Positions 17,224 through 26,054 of a DNA stretch of 64,000 nucleotides are shown here, piece by piece. The stretch is from Io17-Chloro-G2 sp965226915 (GTDB taxonomy: Bacteria > Chloroflexota > Dehalococcoidia > Lucifugimonadales > UBA3495). Every line of letters starts with the position of its first letter. Position 1 is the first letter of the stretch. The stretch covers positions 290,105-354,104 of the forward strand of contig CBDDEJ010000006.1 in the NCBI GenBank assembly GCA_965226915.1. The letters run 5' to 3'. The position numbers and the translations under genes are program-made. A model generated the notes under the pieces. The model ran no database searches. It worked only from the letters and a program-made list of their open reading frames with translations, and was not told the origin of the DNA.

Positions 17224-17849
17224 TCACGCCTCTCGGGCTAGGACCAGCCCCCATACCGAACTCGCTCCGGCCGACTTGAGGGCCGAGGCACATGCCGAGA
17301 TGGTGCTGCCCGTGGTGGCCACGTCGTCAATGACGATGACGGAGACGCCTTGAAGGCCGGATCTTGCTTGAAAGCTGCCCTCCACATTGCGCCGCCGCTC
17401 CACCCGGTGGTTTTGGACACCTGTTGGGCCAAGAGCTCCGATTGGTTGTAGCCCCGTTGGCGTTGGCGGCTAGAGTGCAAGGGCACGGGGATCAGCACTT
17501 CGCCGGTGATTCTACTGTAGGTTAAAAACTCCCCCAACAACCCTCCCAGCCTGGGAGCCGCCGCCCGTAGATTGCGATACTTGAAGGCGTGGACCGCTTC
17601 TTGGATGGCGCCTCCTAGCAGAAAAGGCGCCCGCAATGCGTCCAGGTCCAATGGGCTTTCCCGGCAGGAAGCGCAGGGACTAGACTGGCCCGGCTGGGCG
17701 CAAAGACGGCAATAAGGCTGGCCTAGCCGAGTAACGTTCCCAAGGCACGCAGGGCACAGGACATCTCCCTCTTTCTGGCAGCCAACGCATTCCAATGGAA
17801 ATACCAGGTCGAGGGTTGATTTCGTCAGCTTTGAGATCAGGTTAATCAT
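17224..17849 (-). pseudogene. comF: ComF family phosphoribosyltransferase, broken by deletion/frameshift
   Basis: ComF is a DNA-uptake related protein. The N-terminal part is clear: a zinc-ribbon with CVGCQKEGDVLCPACLG, then CRLCAQPG and CASC, and FKYRNLRAAAPRLGGLL. The frame open from 17849 shifts after LLAQQVSKTTG. The correct C-terminal part continues in another frame as RVERRRNVEGSF, VIVIDDVATTGST (the PRPP-binding loop) and WGLVLAREA, stopping at 17224. The 20-25 residues usually found between these parts are missing, so an internal deletion that changed frame is the simplest reading. An assembly error would not explain the missing residues. Confidence 0.8.
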
Positions 17850-17873
17850 CTGAACTTATCGGCGCCTCGCTCA

Positions 17874-18362
17874 TTAGGCCGAAGACTGCCACTGGTCCAA
17901 GATCAGTTGATCCCTAGGAAACGCCATCTCAGGCAAATCGTCCAAAGAGAAAAATCCGATATCCTGAGCCTCCGGACCCGCGGCCAACCGGCCTCCCGTC
18001 TCCTTAGCAGTAAACGCCACCACCACAACGGGATGTCCCGCTTCGGAAAAAAGCCCCACCAACCGTTGGACCTCCACCAGTAGGCCGGTTTCTTCCTGCA
18101 CCTCCCGAGCCGCCGCCTCTTCCACCACCTCGCCGCGGTCCACGTATCCTCCAGGCATGCTCCACAGGCCGTATCCCACCTGGTTGTCGCGCTTGATCAT
18201 CAGGACCTTGCCCTGCCTTTCAACGATGCAGGTGGCGGCGATCTTCGGGTCGTGGTAGACAACCCGGCCGCAATTGGGGCACTTAGGCCTTTCGCGCCCG
18301 TCCACGTCCTGAATCTCCAGGACCGACGCACAGCCGGAACAATATTTTTCTTGAGACGACAT
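17874..18362 (-). CDS. NUDIX hydrolase with N-terminal zinc ribbon
   Basis: Hydrolyses a nucleoside diphosphate linked to another moiety; the substrate is unknown. 162 aa. The zinc ribbon has Cys8, Cys11, Cys28 and Cys31. The Nudix box is complete: GGYVDRGEVVEEAAAREVQE followed by ETGLLV (G-x5-E-x7-REVQEETGL). The layout resembles NudC-like/ADP-ribose pyrophosphatase-like small enzymes. The ATG is at 18362. It lies 24 bp upstream of comF on the same strand and may share a transcript with it. Confidence 0.9.
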   Translation of the reverse strand: MSSQEKYCSGCASVLEIQDVDGRERPKCPNCGRVVYHDPKIAATCIVERQGKVLMIKRDNQVGYGLWSMPGGYVDRGEVVEEAAAREVQEETGLLVEVQRLVGLFSEAGHPVVVVAFTAKETGGRLAAGPEAQDIGFFSLDDLPEMAFPRDQLILDQWQSSA

Positions 18363-18444
18363 GATTTTGCCAGGATACCACCATGGTCTAGGATGGCCTA
18401 CGCCCTTGGGTCACCCGAGCCAGCCGATGACCGGATCTGACATG

Positions 18445-18476
18445 ACGTAGGGGCGCAAGGTCGTGCGCCCCTACGT
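18445..18476. repeat. Palindromic repeat, variant family
   Basis: 32-bp inverted repeat ACGTAGGGGCGCAAGGTCGT continued by GCGCCCCTACGT. It shares the GTAGGGGC arms with the copy at 15954 but has a different centre (AAGGTCGT). Confidence 0.75.
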
Positions 18477-18525
18477 TGATTCGCCACCATACGTGGGCGT
18501 TTTAGCCGCTCGTCGATAGTCAAAC

Positions 18526-19506
18526 TTACGGCGACGGCTGAGCCCGAAGCAGCGCCTCCACCTCTTCTCGAGTAGGCATGGAATCCTGCACGCCGGATCT
18601 GGTCACAGCCAGGGCCCCCGCGGCAGAGGCTATTCTTACGGCTTCCGGAATCTCACGCCCCTATGCTAAGGCGACGCCAAGCGCGCCGTTGAAGGCGTCA
18701 CCCGCAGCCACCGAGTCCACGGCTTCGACCTGAAACGGCGGAACGTAAGCCCCGCCGCCGGAGGTAACGTAGTAGGCGCCCTGTGCCCCCAGTTTGATGA
18801 TCGCCAACTCGACACCCTGGCCGACAAGCCATCGAGCCGCCCGCTCCGCCGAACCGGGGTCTGAAACCGGATATCCAACCAATGCCTCCGCTTCCGTTTC
18901 GTTGGGCGTGATCACATTGCAATATTGGAAGAACTCTTCCGGCAGGGGTTCGGGCCGGACGGGGCCAGGGTCCAGAATCACCCTCTTGCCCTGGGAAGCG
19001 GCGTCGCTGGCCACCTGCATGGACAGCTCAGGAGACACTTCCAACTGCAAAAGCACAGTCGAGGCACGGACCAGGGAGCGGGTCACGGCGCGGGCTTCAT
19101 CGGGACCGCAGGCGTCATTGGCTCCCAAGATCTGGATGATTCGGTTTTGGGCGGAATCGTCGATGTCTATGACGGCGATGCCAGAACTGACGCCGGGGCT
19201 GACGCTGATGCCGGACACATCGATTCCGTCGGATTCCAAGCCCGCCTGCAGCTGCGGCCCGAACATGTCGTCGCCCACCCGGCCTACCATGGCGGTTGTG
19301 GCGCCCATGCGCGCGGCGGCCACCGCCTGGTTGGCGCCCTTGCCACCGGGATAGGTCAAAAAGCGGCTGCCCATCACCGTTTCACCCGCCTGAGGGAACC
19401 GGGGCGTCATGCTCACCAGGTCCATGTTGATGCCGCCCAGCACTACTATTGACACCTGGTTCACTGACACCTGGTTCACGTTTTGACCGGCTGTCATGGC
19501 GCCCAC
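18526..19506 (-). pseudogene. rbsK: Ribokinase-like PfkB carbohydrate kinase with premature amber
   Basis: PfkB-family sugar kinase, ribokinase-like. The N-terminal substrate motif YPGGKGANQAVAAARMG and the C-terminal AVDSVAAGDAFNGALGVALA (catalytic Asp in AAGDAFNG) are intact. Right after ALGVALA the frame has TAG (18661-18663), then continues in the same frame with GREIPEAVRIASAAGALAV to VEALLRAQPSP and a TAA at 18526. The last 44 codons match the usual ribokinase end, so one nonsense change (probably from GAG) cut the protein. A 12-nt tandem duplication near the N-terminus gives NQVSVNQVS. The start is ATG 19497 or GTG 19506. The 281-aa product still carries the active site. Confidence 0.8.
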
Positions 19507-19655
19507 CTACTTTCGATATCGGCGCTGGCTAACAGCCCATGACCCAGCCTGCCGGCAACCGGCCCGATATTAGCGTGCTATAATCCCACTGGCAAATTCA
19601 GGCACGAAATCTTGTCCATACAGGGCAAAATCTCTCCCCGGTCACAGAGGTGGAA

Positions 19656-20846
19656 ATGGCTTCAGCATTGGAAGATCTCAAGGTAGTAGACCTGACCAGG
19701 ACCCTGGCCGGTCCTTTTTGCACCATGATGTTGGGCGACATGGGCGCCGACGTCATCAAAATCGAAGAGCCCAACCACGGCGACGAGACCCGGTCTTGGA
19801 CGCCATTTTGGAACGGCGAAGGCACCCAATTCTTGACCTTCAACCGCAACAAGCGGAGTCTCAGCCTCAACCTGAAGGAAAAAGAAGCGGTAGATATCGT
19901 GCTGAACCTGGCCGCTAAGTCCGACGTGATGATCGAAAGCTTCCGGGCCGGGGCCTTGGAGCGCATGGGACTTGGCTACGAAGCAGTTCGCGAGGTCAAT
20001 CCGGGAATAGTCTACTGTTCCATCTCGGGCTATGGCCGGACCGGCCCAATGGCCGAGATGCCGGGGTATGACCTGATCATCCAGGCATACAGCGGGCTGA
20101 TGAACCTCACCGGCGATCCCGATGGAAACCCCATGCGGGTTGGTTTTTCGTTGGTGGACCTGTTCACCGGGATGATGGCCTATGGGTCCATCCTGACGGC
20201 GCTGCGCCACAAAGAAAAGACCGGCGAGGGCCAGTGGATCGACACATCGCTGCTCGACGGCCAGGTAGCCACCATGAGTTACCACGCCACCGGCTACATG
20301 GGCACCGGCGTGGAGCCGAACCGCCTGGGGTCAGGCCATCCCAGTCTGGTGCCATACCAGAGTTTCACCGCCGCTGACGGATTCTTCATCCTGGCCTGCG
20401 GCAACGACGGCCTGTACCAGCGGATGTGCGAGGGCATCGGCCGTTCGGATCTTTCCGAAGACCCCCGGTTTTTGACCAACACCGACCGGGTGGAGCACCG
20501 GGCCGAATGCGTGGCGACGTTCAACGCCATATTTAAAAAGGAGACCGTGGCCCACTGGGTGGACCTGATCTCCAAAGCCGGCGTGCCCTGCGGCCCAATC
20601 AACCGGGTCTCCGACGTTGTGAACGACCCTCAGGTGGCGGCCCGCAACATGATTGCCGACATGCCCCATCCCAAGGTGCCCGATCTGCGGGTCCCCGCTT
20701 CTCCTTTGAAGTTGACCAAAACGCCTCCCAGCATACGCCGAACCCCGCCGGACCTGGGACAAGACAACGAAGGAGTGCTCAAAGAGTCCGGCTATGATGC
20801 GGCCCAGATTGCCGCGTTGAAGGAAAAGGGCGTGATCGGTGGATAA
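19656..20846 (+). CDS. CaiB/BaiF (class III) CoA-transferase
   Basis: Transfers CoA between acyl-CoA and a carboxylic acid. About 396 aa, normal length. Conserved parts are LKVVDLTRTLAGPFCTMML, LGDMGADVIKIE, SLSLNLK, VYCSISGYGRTGP and the catalytic Asp in the GYDLIIQA motif. The C-terminal GVPCGPINRVSDV is also typical. I favour ATG 19656, which has GGTGG 5 nt upstream, over GTG 19650. It is monocistronic or leads a short plus-strand run with the phosphoesterase and acetamidase downstream; the substrate cannot be read. Confidence 0.93.
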   Translation: MASALEDLKVVDLTRTLAGPFCTMMLGDMGADVIKIEEPNHGDETRSWTPFWNGEGTQFLTFNRNKRSLSLNLKEKEAVDIVLNLAAKSDVMIESFRAGALERMGLGYEAVREVNPGIVYCSISGYGRTGPMAEMPGYDLIIQAYSGLMNLTGDPDGNPMRVGFSLVDLFTGMMAYGSILTALRHKEKTGEGQWIDTSLLDGQVATMSYHATGYMGTGVEPNRLGSGHPSLVPYQSFTAADGFFILACGNDGLYQRMCEGIGRSDLSEDPRFLTNTDRVEHRAECVATFNAIFKKETVAHWVDLISKAGVPCGPINRVSDVVNDPQVAARNMIADMPHPKVPDLRVPASPLKLTKTPPSIRRTPPDLGQDNEGVLKESGYDAAQIAALKEKGVIGG

Positions 20847-20880
20847 TCCCCGTGCTTTACGATCGCTTCAGGAGAATTGA

Positions 20881-21570
20881 TTGCCATCCCGTAAAAAAGT
20901 GAAGTTGATACACACTTCGGATACCCATCTAGGCGACATCGCGGGCCATTCCCGTTCCGCCCAAGCCCTGGAATCGGTGGTGACCTCGGTGGCCAAACTA
21001 GAGGGCGATGTTCTATTAATGGTCGGCGACGTTTTTGACAACGCCCGGATCTCCGACGACGTGCTGGAGTTTTTCCTGGCCCAGATCGGCCGGCTGGAGG
21101 TCCCGGCGGTGGTTTTGCCGGGCAACCACGACCTTTTGGACGAAAACTCGCTGTACCACCGGGCGGCGTTTGGCGCCAAACCGGAGAACCTACACATAAT
21201 TTCTCAAAACGCCGGGGAAGCCGTAACGCTTCCTGAATTTACGTTGGACCTTTGGGGGCGGGCCATGTTGTCCCACACACCCCAATTTCGCCCGTTGGAA
21301 GGGATGCCGTCGAGCAATCCTGACAGATGGCTGGTGGCCATGGCCCACGGCCACTTCCACGTGGATGGCGACATCGACGTTCGCTCCTCGCCTATATATC
21401 CCGATGAAGTGGCCAAGGCATCTTGCGATTACCTGGCGTTGGGCCATTGGGACCGCCACTTCGACGCCTCCCAGGGAAACGTGGTCGCGGCATATTCCGG
21501 TTCGCCGCTGGAACCCGTGGGCCGCAAAGAGTCCCGGTGGGCAATATCGCCCGTGCATAACGCCGACTGA
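20881..21570 (+). CDS. Metallophosphoesterase, SbcD/Mre11-like
   Basis: Calcineurin-like phosphoesterase, 229 aa. All metal-binding motifs are visible: SDTHLGD (DxH), GDVFDN (GDxxD), PGNHDL (GNHD), AHGHFH and a late GHWDRH. The spacing resembles SbcD/Mre11 nucleases, but the protein lacks the C-terminal capping domain of SbcD (usually about 400 aa). The start is a TTG with AGGAG 6 nt upstream. It could be the partner of the SbcC-like ATPase at 2021, or an unrelated phosphodiesterase. It lies 35 bp after the CoA-transferase. Confidence 0.85.
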   Translation: MPSRKKVKLIHTSDTHLGDIAGHSRSAQALESVVTSVAKLEGDVLLMVGDVFDNARISDDVLEFFLAQIGRLEVPAVVLPGNHDLLDENSLYHRAAFGAKPENLHIISQNAGEAVTLPEFTLDLWGRAMLSHTPQFRPLEGMPSSNPDRWLVAMAHGHFHVDGDIDVRSSPIYPDEVAKASCDYLALGHWDRHFDASQGNVVAAYSGSPLEPVGRKESRWAISPVHNAD

Positions 21571-21587
21571 GGAGGTCATCGCGGGAA

Positions 21588-22463
21588 ATGAAGCATATAA
21601 GCAGGGACAACCACATCTACGTATTAGAACCGGAAGCCTCGCCCGCAATAGTCATCGACTCGGGCGACGACTTGATGGTTGAGACCTGGGATGCCTTTGA
21701 AGGCGAGCGGGACCCGGCGGTCCTGGGCGAAAAATACCAGATGGGCCCGGCCACGGGGCCCATCTACGTCAATGGAGCGAAGCCCGGGGACGCGCTTAAA
21801 GTAGAATTCATATCCATCACGCCCAAGGAGGCCGCGGCCCACATGGTGATGCCCGGCCGGGGTTTCTTAGACGAGGAGTTCACCGAGGGTTATCCAACAA
21901 TCATTTCGTTGGAGGATGGCCACGCCGTGCTGCCCAGCGGAACGCGTCTGCCCCTTTCGCCTTCCATGGGGCTGGTCGCCACCACTCCCACCTATGTTCA
22001 AAGCACCGCCAGCGACAGCGGCCCTTACGGCGGCGACATAGATATGAAAGAGCTCACGGCGGGCAGCGTGCTCTACCTGCCGGTGTTCGTACCCGGAGGC
22101 ATGCTGGCCATGGGCGATTGCCACGCCGTGGTGGGAGACGGAGCGGTGGCCGGCACCGGCGCCGAGTGTTCCGCCGACACCCATATCCGGGTCACGGTGG
22201 AAAAGGGAATGACGATAAAGGGCCCTAGGGCGCTGACCCCAGACCATTTCGTGGTGCTGTCCCACGGGGAGGATTTGGGAACCGCCATGAAGCAGGCAGT
22301 TCGCGACATGGTGGATTTCCTGGTGACCGAAAAGGGCTTGAAGCCCTACGACGCCTACACCCTGTTAAGCCTCGCCGGCGATGTCCGCGTGTCCCGCACC
22401 TTCCGCCCCATCAGCCCGGTAAAGATGATGCTCTCCCGGCAAGCGTTGGACCAGTTGGGGTAG
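21588..22463 (+). CDS. Acetamidase/formamidase family protein
   Basis: 291-aa FmdA/AmdA-type amidohydrolase that releases ammonia from short amides. Typical segments are TGPIYVNGAKPGDALKVEF, VFVPGGMLAMGDCHAVVGDG (metal/substrate region), GAECSADTHIRVT and the closing YTLLSLAGDVRVSRTF. The ATG is preceded by GGAGG. It is 17 bp downstream of the phosphoesterase. A second, diverged copy of its last 16 codons occurs at 24702-24749, showing that a paralog or duplicated end once lay there. Confidence 0.93.
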   Translation: MKHISRDNHIYVLEPEASPAIVIDSGDDLMVETWDAFEGERDPAVLGEKYQMGPATGPIYVNGAKPGDALKVEFISITPKEAAAHMVMPGRGFLDEEFTEGYPTIISLEDGHAVLPSGTRLPLSPSMGLVATTPTYVQSTASDSGPYGGDIDMKELTAGSVLYLPVFVPGGMLAMGDCHAVVGDGAVAGTGAECSADTHIRVTVEKGMTIKGPRALTPDHFVVLSHGEDLGTAMKQAVRDMVDFLVTEKGLKPYDAYTLLSLAGDVRVSRTFRPISPVKMMLSRQALDQLG

Positions 22464-22586
22464 CGGTTTATCTGGTAGGATGTGTTGGAGGGGCGGAATA
22501 TTGGGGGTTGGAGTCTTAAATGCCCAATACTTGGGCTGTTATCCATGTGGCTTTCCCGCTGTTGGAGACTTTCCGGGTGAGGATTC

Positions 22587-24017
22587 GAAACTGTTCAGAG
22601 TTGAGGGGAAGTGAGCAACCGGCGGCATTCCAGGAGGGGATTGAGACCTCTGGCCCGCCAGGTGCCAAAGAGGGATGCCAAGGTCATCTTGCTGTCGGCG
22701 CCCTGCCCTGAGCGGGCGCCGCCGCTGATCTTGCGACTGGTTACCAGATGCCGCAGGCTCCGCTCGGCGGCGTTGTTGTCTGAGGGCACGGCTGGGTCCG
22801 ACACGAAGACAAACAGTTCCTTGATGAACCGTTCCATGCGCCGGCAGAGCTTGGCCTGAACCGCCAGGGGATCTTTAAGGAAAGGCCGCGCCAAGACCAT
22901 TAGTTTCTCCTCCAGCATTAGCTGGGTGCGATGGCCTGGCTGGGCTCGGGGAAGGACCGAGGCCTTGGCCTCCGTGTAGACCTGGTGAACCGCCTCGGCC
23001 CACTGAGCCAGCCCAGCGTCTTCTGGGTACAACCCTTTCAGGTCATGGATATCCCGCAGCAGATGAGCCCAGCACCGTTGCTTCAGGCCCGGGTAGTGGT
23101 TATAGGCCGCGTAGAAATCACTGACCAACACTCCGCTGAAGGAGGAATCCAGCACCTCATCCACCACCCCCTTATCCCGACCCCGACGCAGGAAGTATCG
23201 TTCGCTGGGAGTGCTGAAGGTCCAAACATAGCCGTTGCTCCCGTCCTGGCGCCAGCCGGTTTCGTCGCCCTGCACCACGGGACTGGCGCGGACTTGCTCG
23301 AGCACCTCTCGCACCGCCGTCTCAGCCTGACGGGCTACTCCATGGACGGCCTCGACGATGGCGCCAACACTCAGGTGCAACTGATGGACGCTCTCCAGGT
23401 ACCATTGGATGATTCTTATGGGCAACCGTCCCTCCTCCCGCAGGGTCACCATCAGGCTTACCAGATTGACCCCCAGGCGCTGCTGGCCCAGAACCACCCC
23501 CTGCAGGGCCTCTTTGGGCAGCCGGCGCCGCTGGCATACCGGACAGATGCGGGCTACCAGGGCGTGCTCGGTCACTTCTACCGGAGCCACCGGTAGCTCA
23601 ATGACTTCCCGAGTTCGCTGTACCCATCCGCCGTTCAGGTGAGTCCCGCAGTCGGGACAGACCGCCACGGCATGCTCCACCCGCCGGGTAGGAGTCATGC
23701 GCTGGCGGGCGAAGCCATGGCGGCGCGGCTTTCTGGGCTCCTTTTTCTCCGGCGCTTGCCGGCTGGAGTGCGGCTGATTACCCGGCATCCCCGACGACCC
23801 GCGCCGGTTGGGACGGGATTCCAGAACCCCAATCCGCCTTTGCAAATCGGCAATGACTGCCCGCTGGCCGGCAATTATCTCCAGCAGAGTTTCGCCACTC
23901 GCCGCGTTCAGGTCTAGTTCAGTGTCCACCTCCCTGGTATGCCACAACTCCCCCGGCCATGCCAGCGTTTTTCCAACGGCTTTGAGCCAATTCACCTCAT
24001 CAAGTCTGAACAGTTAC
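22587..24017 (-). mobile_element. IS66-family insertion sequence, copy 1 (with 8-bp target duplication)
   Basis: 1431 bp. The ends are GAAACTGTTCAGAGTTGA on the left and, reversed, GTAACTGTTCAGACTTGA on the right. It is flanked by a perfect 8-bp direct repeat GAGGATTC (22579-22586 and 24018-24025), the length expected for IS66. It contains a single transposase gene; no tnpA/tnpB accessory genes. Confidence 0.93.
22595..23995 (-). CDS. IS66 family transposase (TnpC-like)
   Basis: 466-aa transposase. The N-terminal leucine-rich region is followed by a PDCG/CPVC zinc-finger domain. The DDE domain carries QGDETGWRQDG, SDFYAAYNHYPG and the late NAAERSLRHLVTSRKISGG, where Glu completes the triad. 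The C-terminal TLASLFGTWRARGLNPL is the IS66 C-terminal domain. The frame is intact and the element has a perfect target duplication, so it is probably a recent, potentially active copy. Confidence 0.95.
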   Translation of the reverse strand: MNWLKAVGKTLAWPGELWHTREVDTELDLNAASGETLLEIIAGQRAVIADLQRRIGVLESRPNRRGSSGMPGNQPHSSRQAPEKKEPRKPRRHGFARQRMTPTRRVEHAVAVCPDCGTHLNGGWVQRTREVIELPVAPVEVTEHALVARICPVCQRRRLPKEALQGVVLGQQRLGVNLVSLMVTLREEGRLPIRIIQWYLESVHQLHLSVGAIVEAVHGVARQAETAVREVLEQVRASPVVQGDETGWRQDGSNGYVWTFSTPSERYFLRRGRDKGVVDEVLDSSFSGVLVSDFYAAYNHYPGLKQRCWAHLLRDIHDLKGLYPEDAGLAQWAEAVHQVYTEAKASVLPRAQPGHRTQLMLEEKLMVLARPFLKDPLAVQAKLCRRMERFIKELFVFVSDPAVPSDNNAAERSLRHLVTSRKISGGARSGQGADSKMTLASLFGTWRARGLNPLLECRRLLTSPQL

Positions 24018-24701
24018 GAGGATTCATCCCATTTTGCCTTGGAATACGGTCCGTGGTTACATAACACGCCATTTTTTCGATGGGTGTTAGATGCCGACGC
24101 GTTAATATTCGTAATCGATTCAGCAGAATATTTAAGGAATCAGCCTGACACGATCGACTTTGTAGCGGGGCAAACCAGCGCGATTAGAGCCGCCTGGCAG
24201 CACCTCGTAGACAATTACCGTGACTTAAACAAGGATTCTCGAAAGCTGCCCGTCGTTTTGGTCTTTACAAAATCGGATTTGTTTGGGGTCTTGGATGAGG
24301 TTCGGGATGACGACTTAGATGAATCCGTAGAGCAACGCATTACCCGCCTGGGGTTTGAGAGTATCCCGCAGATCCATGAACTTGACGTGCAGCGGCTCTC
24401 AAAAAGCGAGGATGAGACATTGGATCAGTTTGCCGATTTGCTCACCTATCTTCGAAACGAAGTATCGAGGTTTCGCTGCATATTCGTCAGCAGCTTCGGA
24501 ACTGTCGATGGTCGGCGCCTCGGAGTCGAAGAACTGCTTACATCGGTCCTGCCACGCTCCTGGATCTAGCTCACGGAATAGCCGTAGTCCGTGGCAAAAA
24601 CTGCTCCCATCACGCAATCCTCGGCTAGATAGCGTCTGATCCCGTAATAGTTTGCGAAAAACGTGCTAAATCAAGCGGCTTCCAATTAAATGCGACGTCC
24701 C

Positions 24702-24749
24702 CCCGTGAAGATGATGCTCTCCCGCCAGGCGTTGGACCAACTGGGGTAG
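24702..24749 (+). pseudogene. 3' end remnant of a second acetamidase gene
   Basis: Reads PVKMMLSRQALDQLG then stop, the same 15 residues as the end of the acetamidase at 22463, with several silent differences. The rest of the gap from 24570 to 24878 shows no other coding signal. Confidence 0.75.
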
Positions 24750-24878
24750 GAATCTTCGGCCACTAAATTGCCGCATTCCTGAATAAGCCTGAATGCCTTC
24801 CTAAGGATGTAATATATTTACTTGCGTTTGGATGTTCGGTATCCTTGCTCGCAAAGCTAAATCAAGGAGGCCCACGAC

Positions 24879-25352
24879 GTGGAGATTTTGCCGGATCGGC
24901 TTGCGTGGTTTATTGCCGGCCCCAGCATAGGGGTTTGTACGGTTCTACTGTACGCGGTGGCGAACAAGCACTTGGGAGTCACCACTTCCTACTACCAGAT
25001 GATGACTTTCGTGCGCAGCCCTAAAATGGCCGACATGTGGCGAGTTTGGTTCTTCGGCGGGCTGGTCGCCGGAACATTGTTGGCCGCCTTCCTTAGAGGC
25101 GGTCCGTCAGCAAACCTAAACTATGGCGCGTTGGGGGTCTTTCTTCCGCTGGGGGTCATCATTCCGGTCCTTTTCGTCGGCGGGGTATTCATGGGATTCG
25201 GAGCACGGTGGGGCGGCGGTTGCACATCGGGACACGGAATCGGCGGCGCGGCCATTTTGTCCCGCGGCGCCATGGTTGGAATAGCCACGATAATGGGAAC
25301 CGCCATTGGGTTGACATGGATATTGCACCACCTTACCGGAGGCTCGCTATGA
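24879..25352 (+). CDS. YeeE/YedE family membrane protein, first half-unit
   Basis: 157-aa inner-membrane protein of the sulfur-transport (YeeE/YedE, TsuA-like) family, thought to import thiosulfate or related sulfur compounds. About four hydrophobic segments. The signature GFGARWGGGCTSGHGIGGAA holds the conserved Cys that relays sulfur. The start is a GTG with AAGGAGG 9 nt upstream. It overlaps the next gene by 4 nt (ATGA), so the two half-size units are coupled, as usual when the long protein is split in two. It is followed by the MBL/rhodanese gene. Confidence 0.88.
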   Translation: MEILPDRLAWFIAGPSIGVCTVLLYAVANKHLGVTTSYYQMMTFVRSPKMADMWRVWFFGGLVAGTLLAAFLRGGPSANLNYGALGVFLPLGVIIPVLFVGGVFMGFGARWGGGCTSGHGIGGAAILSRGAMVGIATIMGTAIGLTWILHHLTGGSL

Positions 25353-25801
25353 ATCCATTTGTTTTTCTGATCGGAATGGTGTTTGGCTTCCTCATTGTGG
25401 CCTCTGGGCTGGGTGATTACACCGTGATTCACGACATGCTTTTGCTCCGGGAACCCGATGTCTTCCTCCTCATGGGTTCGTCATTCGCCGTCGCAATGCC
25501 CTTGTTGTTTATCCTTCGGCGGCGGCGTTGGAAGACGCCAATGGCGGGTGAATTAGAACTCAACCAAGTCGAGATCGAACAAAAACACGTTTACGGAGGA
25601 GCTTTGTTTGGGGCGGGATAGGCCGTCGCGGGCACCTGTCCGGGACCAGCCATTGGTATGGTTGCCGGCGGCAGCTTTCTGGGCCTGGTGGTAATGGCGG
25701 GCCTGGGCACGGGTATCCTCTTGAGGAACCTTGCCGCGGGACGCATCTCCTTCGGACGCGGCCCAGCGCCTGGAGCATCCCGCCCCGCGGCGACCTCGTG
25801 A
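25349..25801 (+). pseudogene. YeeE/YedE second half-unit with in-frame amber
   Basis: Second half of the sulfur-transport pair. It reads MNPFVFLIGMVFGFLIVASGLGDY, ..., KHVYGGALFGAG, then TAG at 25619-25621, then continues in frame AVAGTCPGPAIGMVAGGSFLG to a TGA at 25801. The family normally has FGAGWALxGTCPGPA, so the stop replaces Trp (TGG to TAG) just before the conserved TCPGP cysteine motif. The 90-aa product would lack the functional cysteine. 150 codons in the restored form. Confidence 0.8.
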
Positions 25802-25883
25802 CTTAATAGTTTTGCGGGTAGTCGCATCAAAGGACCAAAAGGAGACGGCATGTATTTCAAGCAGTACCTTCACGACGACCTAG

Positions 25884-26054
25884 AAACTCGGACGGAAACC
25901 CCGATTCTCCCCAAGTCGTCGTTTTCTTAGCGACGATTGTCGATGTAAGAGTGGGTTCTTGAACCGTATTACAGATACTATCATGCCACATAAGACTATA
26001 ATACGTCTGTCTGGCGTAGCGCGAAACCCGGCCAATGACTTTCCGGCCAGACCT
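25884..26054 (+). mobile_element. 171-bp CTAG-flanked MITE, copy 2
   Basis: Flanked by CTAG at 25880-25883 and 26055-26058. Begins AAACTCGGACGGAAA and ends TTTCCGGCCAGACCT. Inserted between codons for Asp-Leu and Gly-Cys near the 5' end of the MBL/rhodanese gene. Confidence 0.88.

Larger units (their letters stand above)
22480..24569 (+). pseudogene. Truncated GTPase-like gene interrupted by IS66
   Basis: Joining 22480-22586 to 24026-24569 (removing IS66 and one copy of its 8-bp target duplication) gives a continuous frame through FPAVGDFPGEDSSHFALEY, where DFPG can serve as a G3 (DxxG) motif. It continues with VLDADALIFVIDSAEYL, VFTKSD (G4-like) and VFVSSFGTVDGRR-like C-terminus to a stop at 24567. 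No P-loop is visible: the sequence upstream belongs to the acetamidase. So the gene was already N-terminally truncated before IS66 landed. It resembles double-GTPase type proteins; the family assignment is tentative. Confidence 0.6.
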
